From assembly GCF_004210375.1 (NCBI RefSeq), contig NC_134834.1, positions 152,973,290 through 153,037,289 on the forward strand: a stretch of DNA of 64,000 bases. The letters run 5' to 3'. A model generated the notes under the pieces. The model saw only the letters and a program-made list of their open reading frames with translations. It did no database searches and was not told where the DNA came from. The translations under genes and the position numbers were made by a program. Below, in pieces: positions 1 to 10,862 of this stretch (position 1 is its first letter; each line of letters opens with the position of its first letter). The DNA comes from Tachypleus tridentatus (taxonomy: Eukaryota > Arthropoda > Merostomata > Xiphosura > Limulidae).

Positions 1-360
1 TTTGCAGATGTATTATTTTCATTTTTGTGGTGTTTACTCTAGTTCGGGTGTGTTATCTTAAACCACTTCTGGGAGTATTTCATCTGGAGCGAGTACGCTA
101 ACTCCAGCTTCTCAAGTTGCTAGTTCTGGTACGGATGTATTGTTATGGTTTCTGAAAATGTTTACCCTGGTAAGTATATGCTATCTTAAGCTTTTCAAGG
201 TGCCTAATTTTGAGCAGGAATGTTTTTTCAGCTTCTCACGGCTTAATTCTAGAGTAGGTGTGCTATCTTCAGCTTCTTAAAGTGTTTGCTTTAGAATAGG
301 TGTATTATTCTTAGCTTCTCAAGACCTATACATTAAAGCGGTTGTATTACCTGAAAATAC
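1..360. repeat. Degenerate ~42-bp minisatellite, about eight units
   Basis: Successive units begin near 30, 73, 117, 158, 200, 241, 282 and 324, with lengths of 41-44 bp; 1-29 is a partial unit. Each unit carries a variant of GTTTACTCTAGAGTAGGTG, then GTGCTATCTT, then AGCTTCTCAAG. Divergence between units is substantial, so this is an old array. It probably continues upstream of the window. No coding potential is seen. Confidence 0.75.
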
Positions 361-2832
361 TGAACTTATTTTCTTTGTAGTAGGAGTATAATAGTTAAAA
401 ATCTATCAGGATTAAGTAGGAAAAGTATGAAATTGATAACAGACTGTCATAATACATCATTGATTTTAGTAATTGAATCATGGTTACAAACGTGGCACTT
501 CCTGTGATAGAAATGCAACTTCATTATGAAATAAATTACTCCCGTTGGCTTACAGTTGATAGGGCTGTGATAGACATACAACATAATCATGATATTCACT
601 ATTTCTATGTGCCTTACGGTTGTTATGTGATGATTAACTTACTGTGTGATAATAAATACGTAGATTGCATTAATGTATTTACTTTTCTTTTATGCGAAAT
701 AATGTGGTTCAACTTTTGTCATGCTGGTCAACGACACGTTATATGCATTATTTCGTCTGAATATATAATAACACCGATTAAAAACATTATAATATGATAT
801 ATTTAAATTATCAATTAGCATTTATTGTATAACAAAATCTCATATTTCACACGTTTACCTAACTATTAAAAGCAGAATTTAATCGAATATTTATTATATA
901 ATTCATTGTACTGTATAATACAATTTCATACATTTTAAATGTTTATGTGAATATCATAAATTATAATTTAATAGATCTTCCACTTTCAAAATTATTCTAA
1001 ACTGACTGACACAGTTTGAAACAAACACTTGAACATTTGTCGTACGTCGAGCATAGTATGCATTAATTGTTCGCTAACTAAAATGTCACATCAAATATTT
1101 AGAATACACATTTAGTGTTTAGTATCTATATGTAAAGCGAAAGAACTATCTTACATATTTCTAATTTCGGTGACATACAAAAACTTTAGTTAAATTATGG
1201 TGAACATTAAACTTATGTAAAGTTTGAACCAATTTTCAACATTAAGTATAATGTAAACACATATATACGAACAACGTGCTGTAATTGACTTTTATTTTAT
1301 GTGAAATAAACTTAGCCAACTTCGAAGTAATTTCATCATGTATGACAACAATCTTTCTCTCTGTCTACACTTTCCATGTGACGACTTTTGTATTTCCAAA
1401 CATTCAAAGTTTATCTAGCTTTATGTCAGGGTTCAGATTGTGTTATTTCTTAACAGTGTATTAACGATAGTTCTAATGCTTTATGAAATTTTAATACAAG
1501 ATGAATTTTATTCATTCATGTAATACTTTTTAGTTGTAGCGAAATGAATTATTTTCATTCAAATTATGGATAACAGCAAATTTGTTAAAATCCTATGAGC
1601 AGTAAGATTATAATTAAAATAATGGTTTTAACACAATTGAATCTAGACATTGATGACGTAGTCATACGTGGAAAGTATAGTACACAGTTGTAAAACTTGT
1701 ATAAGATAAAACTGTGAAGTAATATATATAAATAAATAAATGGATATCATAAAGTCAAACGAGTGAAATAGTAAATTTTAAATCATTGCATGATATTTAA
1801 CTAAGCATTCTTTATCAACACAAGTTATATATAAGTGGTCAGGAAACGTAATTTATAGAACTAATGAATTAGTGTTTTATTAAACCTATCCACGTTGAGA
1901 CAGTTGGTAAATGTCGTGAACGTCATTGTCTCTGATGTTGTGGCCTAGCAATGAATCCAGAGCAATGCACCTTCTCTGATGATATCAGTTGATGATGCTA
2001 GCGCCCTCTGATGTTATGCCGGTGAACTATGACGCCATCACCTCTGGTGACATTTTCGTATCTACTCCTTCCTTCCCCTATTGTCTGAAGTTGACATGTT
2101 TGTATCGCCCTCTGTTGGTGTTTCGCACGGATCACGCCCTAACTGCTATGATGATATAGTTTTAAACAACAAACAATTATTGGTTAGAAGGATATATCTC
2201 GGAGACAAACTGGAGTAAAAAGGGCCTGCCTTATTATTTTACGAAACAGAATTAAAATTTCTATACAATAAGAACTCACCTGCTCAACCAATTATCCCAT
2301 GATAAAGATCTCTTACAGTTAGAAGTCACCTGACCAGCCAACTGTTCCATAATGGAATTTTATTACAACAAGAAGACGTGTGATCTGTCAGTCATCCAAT
2401 CTTGTTTACCACGACCTTTGTTGTACCCAGATGTAATGACTCAACTAGATCTTACTAGAATCCATAACCAATGATGTTAACCAAGAGGCTTGGTGCGAGG
2501 TCTTTGGGTCCTGCGAACTTATTCTAGCCAGTAGCATAGGTAGTTGTGCTCGTGGCCAAACACTTTGCTTTTAAGTTTTGTACTTTAAAAAAAATCTACT
2601 GAATCAGTATTTCGCATAATCAAAAAATGTGTATGATTTAATTTTTAAATAACTACTGTCAAGTATTTGGAAACTACGAATAAAAATTTATCAAATAATA
2701 GTATGTATATTTCAATAATTATCACGTTAATAATACTTTTTAAATCTCAAAAATATGTTTTCGTCCATTGTGTTACTCTGTACTTAACTTCAGATAAAGA
2801 ATTTGAGCTTAGAGTACTGATACAAGCAACAA
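361..2832. other. AT-rich non-coding DNA, no recognised feature
   Basis: Very AT-rich sequence apart from a slightly GC-richer patch at about 1900-2160 that repeats short strings such as CCCTCTGATGTT. The 105-codon open frame at 480-797 (+) has a composition typical of AT-rich random sequence and shows no family motif, so I do not call it a gene. The frame at 2667-2864 is treated the same way. Confidence 0.5.
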
Positions 2833-3300
2833 AATTGGAATTTAGCATTAAACTGTCGACGTAAGGGTATTAGCAAACTTAGAATACATAGTGAAACTGT
2901 CATACTACAAGTAACAAATACACTTAGAATACATGGTGACACTGTCATACTACAAGTATGTGTTTCTTTTTGTTTTGCTTTTTCTTATAGCAAAGCCACA
3001 AAGGGCTATCTGCTCAGCCCACCGAGGGGAACATACTATAAGTAACAACCACACTTAGAATTCAGAGTGAAACTGTTTTCATTCTTAAGAGCCAAGTTGA
3101 AACAGTAACGTATGAAAGGTAGCACCTAAATTTAGAATCTAAAGTGAACCTGTCAAACTATGGGTAGCACTCAAACATAGAATCCAAAATGAAACTATCG
3201 AACTATTAACAATAATAATTCAGAATGAAAATGTGTAGCTATGGATAGTAAATAATCTTATAATATAGGACGAAACTGTGCTGTCGAACTATGTGTGTAA
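2833..3300. repeat. Degenerate ~45-bp minisatellite split by a SINE fragment
   Basis: The unit is built around ACTTAGAATACATAGTGAA, ACTGTCATACTACAAGTA and a short linker. Clear units lie at about 2876-2921 and 2922-2958. More diverged ones follow at 3046-3300 with AATTCAGAGTGAAACTG, AATCTAAAGTGAACCTG and AATCCAAAATGAAACTA. A SINE2 fragment sits inside one unit. A weaker earlier unit is visible from 2833. Confidence 0.65.
2959..3031 (-). mobile_element. SINE2 3'-end fragment in a minisatellite unit
   Basis: Read on the minus strand this is the 3' half of SINE2: the CCCCTCGGTGGGCTGAGCAG segment, then GATAGCCC and GGCTTTGCTATAAG, ending in a T/A-rich tail. It is flanked by CATACTACAAGTA (2946-2958) and CATACTATAAGTA (3032-3044), 12 of 13 identical, which looks like a target-site duplication. 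The tRNA-like head is missing. Since the repeat unit itself contains this string, the duplication could instead be the next unit; the sequence after the insert continues the same unit, which favours a true insertion. Confidence 0.65.
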
Positions 3301-3309
3301 ATATATATA

Positions 3310-3830
3310 AAAAACCTTTACTGCAGGTGTGGCAAGCACTAAACAAGTTCTTGTGAAAATCCACTAGAAAATAGAATTCATGGCTGAAATTGAGAATATT
3401 AAGAATATAGTAAAAGTTATACACAGATGTATACATTATATTAAAACAATTAGGAATATATAAATCACAAAGGCATTTTCTTACCAAAGTCAAAATAAAG
3501 TCGCGATCTAACGGAATGTACTAGAAATATACTTTGACATTGTATGATGTTCGTAGGTAACGGAATACTGATGAAAACTGATTGTTTTGGGAAGTTATAT
3601 AATAGCCATTTACGATGCAAAATATTCAAACACAAATATCATGAAGATATATTCAGATTGGGGATATCCATAGTACTTAATGGTATTAGAAAACAAATGA
3701 ATATGGACTATTCAGAGAAAAACCTACGAAAACCTTTACACCAGGTGTAGCAAACGTTGTACAGATTCTTGTAACAGGCGAGAATCCACGAACAAAAAGA
3801 TTAATAGCAAAAGTTATCCACGAGACCCAA
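3310..3830. repeat. Two diverged copies of a ~110-bp segment
   Basis: About 3313-3425 and 3726-3825 share AAACCTTTAC, CAGGTGT.GCAA, TTCTTGT.A and a later GTAAAAGTTAT.CAC.AGA. They lie in direct orientation about 410 bp apart. No coding content is recognised in either copy or in the spacer. Confidence 0.45.
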
Positions 3831-5259
3831 GCAATATTATGCAACATAATCATGAACGATCTGCAACTGGAAAACAACACAAGTGCTTTCACTAGCTGTC
3901 CATTCAATTGTCACATACTTCAAACAGCTGGATTATGAAATGGGTATTCGTGCTATTTCCTATAAATGTATTTGAACTTCTGTAAACAGAATTCTTGAAT
4001 AGGTCACCGGGTCGTTCTCGTACACTAAATGCATTAATGAAAACCAGTAGGAAGAAAAAAGACGATTCAGACATGGCATCCTTACGAAGAAGCTTTAGCA
4101 ATGGAAAGTTCATTACAAGACTGTTATCAAGATTCACGGTCATTCTTAGATGGACCATGATCAGAGGAAGTGTAATGATGTGATGAGGCTCACAAATCGC
4201 GTTAATATAACGTACTTAATATCCGTACATGTTAAGTATATGCATTTACTCTAATATTTAGTATAATTTCCAGATAGATACGTTAAAGATATTTTGTAAC
4301 ATTAAATTTGAAATCTACTTTTTTTCACAAAAGTACATCACTTTAATAGGTATAGATCAGAAGGCTTTTTATGTCTTATTTGCAATATTTTCCTGGAATG
4401 AATGATATTTCAAAATACTGTGATGTTGGAGGTTTTCGAAGCAAGTTACTTTAATGCATTTAAGTTTTCTACCTGCCATACGTATACTTATATCATTAAG
4501 ATTTGGTCTAGCCTGTACTAGTGCATAGTGTATTGCTAAAAGCATGTGGTCGGGACAAAGTAGAACGTTATTCCACTTTGTATCTTCCACAAACACTATC
4601 AGTAACTTTATTAAAACGGGAACGTGTCACTTCAACCCTCACATATTTCCAGACCACTGCTGAAACTACAGAAAAACGTAGGCGAGGGGACGTTATGCCT
4701 GATCTGGAGAATGATGTCCCTGACATATAAATTCTTAAAGCATACAGAGTAACAATAGTAACATCAGATGACACAACACAAGGTCCATTCGACGTTATAG
4801 GGTAGTGTTCATCAGCATCGTCAGATGAATCAATCTCAGGTCCGATGACTGTTGCATCAGCTGCCACAGGACAGGATGCTTTCAAATACATGTCGCCAGC
4901 AGATACTATTGGAATAGCCCTTGTTGAACAAAGTTCATGAAGGCGACGTAGCGCGAAAAGAGGTAGAAGAGTCACTGACAATGACATTGATTTAACTTGC
5001 GAATTCTGGACTAGACGGCTAATGCTAGGGTTTAATGCAAAGTAAAGAAATATGGCAATAAGATTAGTAAAAAAAGTGAAAATTTGAATGTTAAAAAATG
5101 AAACATTTCTCAAAAGTGAAGAGGAAAAGAAACAACATTTTGAACGGTTACATGTTATGGAAATAAAAGTTTTAGACGGGGCATAAATAAAAGAAACCTA
5201 AGGAATGTGATACGGACATTATGTAAATTTATGATAACATTTTATTGATGTTTAAAACT
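3831..5259. other. Unassigned region with one long open frame
   Basis: The region is less AT-rich than its surroundings. On the minus strand 5113-4568 is open for 181 codons, the second longest open frame in the window. The hypothetical protein has a hydrophobic N-terminus (residues about 1-30) and an acidic stretch SSDDADE near the middle. It matches no domain I recognise, and the start codon lacks supporting context. It may be a decayed exon, a transposon remnant or chance. I do not assign a function. Confidence 0.25.
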
Positions 5260-5520
5260 TATAGACTAGACTAGAAGACAATACACTTTGGTTGCTGGAG
5301 AAGAAGGAAATTTCACTTTGACCCATGGTGGATTTCACTATGCCCCGCCCTTCTAGGGCATAATGGAATTTTCATGATTTTTGTAATTTTACATATTTCT
5401 TTAAAGACTTTGTTAAGACGAACTTTGTCTGTATCACTGTAAAGTGTTAGTCCTGCTTTACGATCTGAAGAAGAGCGCTAGCTCTAAACTTTATCTTCTC
5501 GAAATAAAAATTAATTAAAT
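5260..5520 (+). other. Retroelement-like 3' tail with hammerhead-like core
   Basis: The segment ends with CTGAAGAAGAGCGCTAGCTC followed by TAAAC and an AATAAAAATTAATTAA tail (about 5464-5520). A CTGAWGA box, a short perfect stem (AGAGC/GCTCT) and an AAAC box are what Penelope-like element ends with degenerate hammerhead ribozymes look like. Many retroelement 3' ends also carry a CTGAAGA...GAAAC string. No reverse transcriptase is recognisable next to it, so the element would be a 5'-truncated tail. Family assignment is inference. Confidence 0.35.
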
Positions 5521-5778
5521 CTTGTCGATTTTATAACCTATTATTTGATTTCTTGCCAATAGAAAACCCGCAATTCTTTGCACCTTTTTGAAGTCAATTT
5601 TAAACAAGAACTTTTACGTATATAAGCACTTTATCCTATAAAAAAGTCTTTATAACACTTGATCATACCAAGTCGCACAAACGTGAATCAAATCGATCAT
5701 CTCTTTATCTCATGTAAGATCTCTATGTGTTCAACTTCAAAACAAGAGGAGAAGGGAATAAAATACACAATGGCAATC

Positions 5779-5886
5779 CTTGTTCAGGTTGGATTGTTAA
5801 TGAGCCATCTAGTCCATGTTCAGGTTGGATTGCTAATGAACCATCTAGTCCATGTTCAGGTTGGATTGTTAATGAACCATCTAGAA
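5779..5886. repeat. Three tandem copies of a 36-bp unit
   Basis: Units at 5779-5814, 5815-5850 and 5851-5886 are nearly identical; the core is GTTCAGGTTGGATTG followed by TTAATGAACCATCTAG. Because 36 is a multiple of three, several frames on both strands stay open through the array, producing repetitive 12-residue peptides (for example CSGWIVNEP on the plus strand). The high identity implies recent expansion. I see no sign that it is translated. Confidence 0.85.
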
Positions 5887-8469
5887 TAAATGATTTTATA
5901 ATTCTGTTAATATTCTGGAATATATACAAATGCTATCTACAGTACTTTTATAACTATGTAATAAACAAAAATAATGCATTTAAGTTACAAACAATGCTTT
6001 AACTTTTATCTGTCTTTTGAATCTGAAAAATGTGTTAATGTACAGCAGTAGTGTAAATTAAAATTAAGAGAACCTCCCGATACTTAAGTGCCAAATATAA
6101 CCTGACTAGTGGTCACCAGTTAGACATCCCTGAACTAATTGTTATGTTTATCTAATTATAAGGTACATAATTTTACAATGTTTTATGAAATCACGTTACA
6201 TTCTGTTTAGAATCACACTACTCGTATTTGTCTAAACCACCACGATTACACATTACTTGTCTTTACTGAGAGACACACTGAAGATTATTTTGTGCAGAAG
6301 CAGCAACTTAGTAAAGAAAAATCTGCTTTAATTACGAAAAGTTCTTATTAATATAAATGAAGTTTTATTAACAAAAATAATGCATATAACTTATTCGGGA
6401 CATGAAGTTGGGCATCACTTGTATGCCAGTACTGTGTATCCACGGACTCACGATTCGTGTCTTATTGCTGTAAAAACGCCCATCTCTGGTGTATATGCGT
6501 TACAAAAATAACGGTCCAAATTACTCTATTACTTCATGCGTTCCTACCTACTTTTAGTTATATAAAATTTTTTACAATGTATGGTTTATTTTGTTTGTAT
6601 GCAGTTTTAGCATAAACACGTGTTTCCCACAAAACTGTTGAAATTCTTTTGTTCTAGTCACTATGTTTCTTTGTTCTCTATAGTTGATAATGTCTAGTCA
6701 GTCCGAAAGGATATTACAGTGACGTATAGCTTTCGTGTTGAAAGGATCATCAACTGTTATATCGTTTGTTGACCGAATTAACAACATTTCTATATTACAG
6801 CAGACCAATACTGTGAGAGAAACAAATGTTAACAGGTGATGGTGGGAAATTGACAAAGAAATTAAAGTTACCTGTAATTTGAAGGTTTCTTTCTTGGTTC
6901 GATTCTGCTTGGAGTTCTTGAAGAAAAGACCATACCATAGGATCATTATGTTTTTGTGTTTATGATATATATTTTGATAGAAAAAAGTATGAAGATATAA
7001 TTAATATCCAGTAGAAGTAACAGGTTTTTCGTGTGTGTAAGTATGTACTCTGCATTTTGAAGTATTAAGCGAGTCTGCCGCGTAAACGGAGAACTGATTA
7101 ATGATTTTATTCGTTATTATCGTTAATATGAGTTTGAAACTATACATCAATGGACCTGCCATTTTTCATTTAAATTATAAAAAAATAAATAACCACAAGC
7201 AAAATTCAGTCAAAATAAAACTTTCGAACTAAATAATTATTTATCCAGAAGTTATATTCGTATTGGCATTACTGTATCTTAAAATAATCTGATAAGAAAC
7301 ACAACTCTCTCGCTCATGTAGAATCAACTGTTTCCAATGTAATGATAGGTTTGCTTGTTTGTAAAAGTACAGTGATCTGAAAGTCGATATTGGTGGCCTA
7401 GCTGATTGTTGGAGCCATTTTTTGCTTCTAGCTCCAGCATTTCCTTGTTTATCTCGTCATGAATAGCAAACAAGTATTTTCAGTTCCTTTTCCCTTGTTT
7501 GGTGAGTTGGTATTACTTGATATTGTTTCCTTTTTCTCCACTTTTCTTCAGTAAATCAGTGATATATACAAAGCTATCATATTTAAAGGGAACCCACAAA
7601 TGCTATATTGTAATGAATACTATCTCAAGTAGTCTAAATAGTACACACCAGCACCAAATACCTGAATATTTAACTTAATGTGAACTTTATTTACTCTGAT
7701 GACTTCACTCAGTCGTGAATATTTCAGTATAATTTAACTGAAACATCTTTTTCGACATATTTCATGAGACACAAGATAAAACTGTACTTTCTCTCTAACA
7801 TAGTGTGTCTCTTTTCTTCTTTCCATGAAAATTTACTATATGCCAAATATTTCAATATAAACGTTGAAATATCATTTTCAGTATTATTTAAAACAGCTGA
7901 ATTTTACATTCTAATAATACATTTCAGTTCATTTATCACACTTTATATCATATCAACAGTTCTTAACACCGATTTGAAATCCTTTGTCCCCATGCACAGG
8001 GTTTTACTTTTGTTTGTTGTGTAATTGATTCATTCATGTAATATAACAATCCTGAATGATTTTATATAATATACATATACCTGTGCAATACCAAATACAA
8101 ATACTTATTTTATATAAATATTTTACTACATATATGTATTACTATCACACAATGTTAAATTGTTTAGCAGTTATATGACCAATTGCCTTCTTAGAGTAGT
8201 TTTCAAAGTTATGTCTTCGTAATGACGATACTGCTATCCAGGATATATTAAATTGAACTCATGTTTTAGGCATTGCGAAATAAATAATCAATGGCAAAAT
8301 TCAACTAAATGAAGACTGTTTAATTAAAAATATAAATATCACAAAATAAACTCTTAGGAAACACAATGCTCTTGCTGTATATGGAATTAGTATGCTTCCC
8401 AGGTACATAAGTGAGAATACTTTCGCTTGCTTTAGAGGAAGCTGTAGAAAATAATATTATTGTTATTTT
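5887..8469. other. AT-rich non-coding DNA, no recognised feature
   Basis: No domain, repeat family, tRNA-like box pair or convincing open frame is seen. The frames at 6698-6946 (-) and 7764-8024 (+) are low-complexity and hydrophobic, as expected from AT-rich sequence. Confidence 0.5.
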
Positions 8470-8582
8470 GAATTAAGCACAAAGCTACACAATGGGCTAT
8501 CTGTGCTCTGCCCATCACGGATATCGAAACCAGGTTTTTGACGTTGTAAGTCCACAGACATACCGCTGAGCTAATGGGGAGC
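8470..8582 (-). mobile_element. SINE3 copy (tRNA-derived)
   Basis: Read on the minus strand it starts with a tRNA A-box-like CCATTAGCTCAGCGGTATG, followed by a B-box-like GGTTTCGATATCC. It ends with a 3' tail hairpin: AGCACA, loop GATAGCCC..., then TGTGCT, followed by TAATTC. This is a third SINE family, distinct in its body from SINE1 and SINE2 but with a similar tail. The hairpin arms are at 8502-8507 and 8476-8481. Confidence 0.75.
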
Positions 8583-9420
8583 AGAAAATAATGAACAGGA
8601 GATTTGAACTCTGAGAAAAGAAGTACTTGTAGTTGGGTTCTGAGAAAATATCTATCATTGTAATATTTTTAAATGTTTGAACTGTTACAGCAGTGCGTTT
8701 TAGTTAATTTAGTTGGAATAGAACCATTTTCGATCTCATTACTCTGGTGTTACTAGCGGTACAGATAAACTTAAAGTTGTGACATTATGCTTAATACTAG
8801 ATTGACAGGTACTTTTACGTAACTACTACCAAACGAAACAAAAAGGATAATTTTTTTAGCTTAAAAGATTGAATTTGTGTTTCTATAACTATTTTATATC
8901 TACTGAGGGTTTATTACATTAGTAAATAGTTTAAATTAATATTTAGTGCATGTAGTAAGAAATATGTTGTATATCATAGCTGTGATACTGGTGTTGGTAA
9001 TTAAATGTATAAGTATTGGTTAATAATTGGTAACACATTTATCTATGGTTTAATGCTATTTAATCTAAAGTTTGGCTTAATAAATGTGATGTAACTTTAG
9101 CTAAAAATTGAGCTTATTCAGTTATGATAAGTTATAAATCATTTTAAATAAACTATATTATTAAAAAAATGAATAAAAAAATTAGCCTGGGTCACTTCCT
9201 ATTTTAAAGGCAATTTAACCAATTTAGGGATAAATAAGGTACTGTAAAATATTATAATATACTTAACTCTAATATTAAGCTTAACAGTGTTGTCAACAGG
9301 CTACTTGAATAGTGTTAATTATTTATTCTCAGACTAAAATGGTTAACAGTGAAATCAAGTGTTAGGTGTTCACAGTTTGATAGACAAGGAATGGACTTTA
9401 TTTGGGAATTTTAAGCTGAC
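8583..9420. other. AT-rich non-coding DNA, no recognised feature
   Basis: Only AT-rich sequence is visible. The last ~100 bp may belong to the 5' end of the adjoining LINE, but there is no motif to prove it. Confidence 0.45.
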
Positions 9421-9784
9421 ATTCTGATTTCAGAAAATTAGCAGTGAAGTTGCATAATTTTTATGTAGAGTTTATGAGTTGGAGGTTAAATTGGTTATGA
9501 CTATTTTGGATAGGGTAGAGCTGATGGAAAGGAAGAGTGGTAACTTGTAGGAGGTGATTAGCGGTTGAAAGAGAAAATTGAGCTTTTATATGTGAAGAAT
9601 ACAGGGGCTAATGATGACTTTTTGGACCACTAATAATAAGTATAGTGGTGGTACATATGATGGGTGTATATATAAAGAGCAAACTCTGATAAGAACAGAT
9701 CTGTCTTTAGTTTGTGTAGATGATGAAATGGAGGAGAGAAGGATAACAACAAAATGAACAGATAGAGATAAAAATAAAAACATA

Positions 9785-10060
9785 AGAATGTTATTGTTGT
9801 AGGAGATTCTTCAGTATATCAAATTGACAAGATAGTTGGTGGGGTAAATAGACACAAAAGAGTTAGATTGTGCTTTCCAGTAGCAAGGGTAGAAGATATA
9901 AGTGACAGAGAAAATGGTATAGTGAAGGGTGCTAGTAGAGATACATCTTTGTTATGCATAAAAGGACTAGTGACGTAGAGATGGGTAATCCAGAGAAGCT
10001 AAGTGTTAAGTATAAGGCATTAATAAAGACAATGTGAATTACAAGTATAATTGTGATTGG
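9785..10060 (+). pseudogene. LINE ORF1 esterase-like domain, broken
   Basis: Plus-strand translation contains NVIVVGDSS, the catalytic-serine GDS block of the SGNH esterase domain found in CR1-type ORF1 proteins. It then reads RVRLCFPVARVEDISDR, which corresponds to the family's conserved 'PGARVEDV..R' stretch. The usual VHVGTNDI block follows in degraded form. In intact elements ORF1 is an RNA-binding, membrane- or lipid-active protein of unknown exact role. This copy has in-frame stops and cannot be functional. Confidence 0.65.
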
Positions 10061-10069
10061 AATAACATT

Positions 10070-10590
10070 AACCGTATTAAAGAAGAAAAATATCTTGGTG
10101 ATGGTTGATAAGTATCTGCTAGAAGCAGAGCAAATCGGATTTTAGGTTTCATCTACAAAAATATTAAATACGTGTCTAAAAATGTTATTATATCATTATA
10201 AATCTCATTGGTTAGGCCACATTTAAAGTTTTGTGTTCAATATTGTACTTCTTATTTCAAAAAAAAAAAAATCACTGAATTGTTAGAAAAAAGATTCAGA
10301 GAAAGGCTTCTGGGATGATACCTGTGATTATAATGTTATCATGCTAGGATAGGTTAAGTTTTCTAAACTTGTTTTCTCTTGGAAAAAGATGAGTTAGAGG
10401 AGATCCGATTGAGGTATTTAATATGGTTAAAAGTAATAGTGTTGACATGTTTCATAATTAATAGTGAGAATAGGGGATATAAATATAAATTTATGTCAGA
10501 GAACATAACATCTTCAGCTGAAAGAGCTTTATTTTCCAACAGGGTGATTGACATCTTGAACAGAATTGTTCAAGTTGAGAATAATTGACT
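10070..10590 (+). pseudogene. LINE reverse transcriptase C-terminal fragment
   Basis: Reading across frames gives EEKYLG, SRANRILGFIYKNIKYVSK, SLVRPHLKFCVQY, FSLGKR.VRGDPIEVF and finally FSNRVIDILN. These are in the order of the conserved thumb and C-terminal segments of CR1/L2-type RT ('RANR.LGFI', 'LVRPHLEYCVQ', 'RGDLIEVFK', 'FSNRVVDIWN'). There are several frameshifts and a 13-bp A run at 10259-10271. The catalytic YADD region is not present. Confidence 0.7.
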
Positions 10591-10862
10591 ACTGATATTG
10601 GTTCCTTAATTTTCTGGTGTTCTAGACCAGGGGTTTCCAAACCTTTTAGGCCTGCAGAGCTTCACATCAGAAGGAAAAACATTCTGAAGCCTTAATAAAA
10701 ATAAACCACTAAAAATAGAAATAGTCGGCCACTAGCATCAGATAAAGTTTACTTCAAGCTTATGGAATATAAATTTATTTAAAAATTTTTACTTCTACTT
10801 ATTTGTTCAAAATTTTCTGCTTGTAAAATTTATGTCAGTAAAATTACACTGTACACATTTAT

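Larger units (their letters stand above)
9421..10600 (+). mobile_element. CR1-like LINE, internally deleted copy
   Basis: A non-LTR retrotransposon reduced to about 1.2 kb. From 5' to 3' it has a coiled-coil-like ORF1 segment (about 9430-9600), an SGNH/GDS esterase-like segment (about 9785-10060) and, directly after it, only the C-terminal part of the reverse transcriptase ORF (about 10070-10590). The endonuclease and the catalytic RT core are absent, so ORF1 has been joined to the end of ORF2. The plus-strand reading has many stops and frameshifts. The 3' end abuts the hAT element that starts at about 10628. The clade call rests on the ORF1 esterase plus RT-tail combination. Confidence 0.7.

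Noticed and set aside
480..797. 105-codon open frame on the plus strand
   Set aside because: Composition is typical of AT-rich random translation, there is no domain, and no splice or promoter context supports it.
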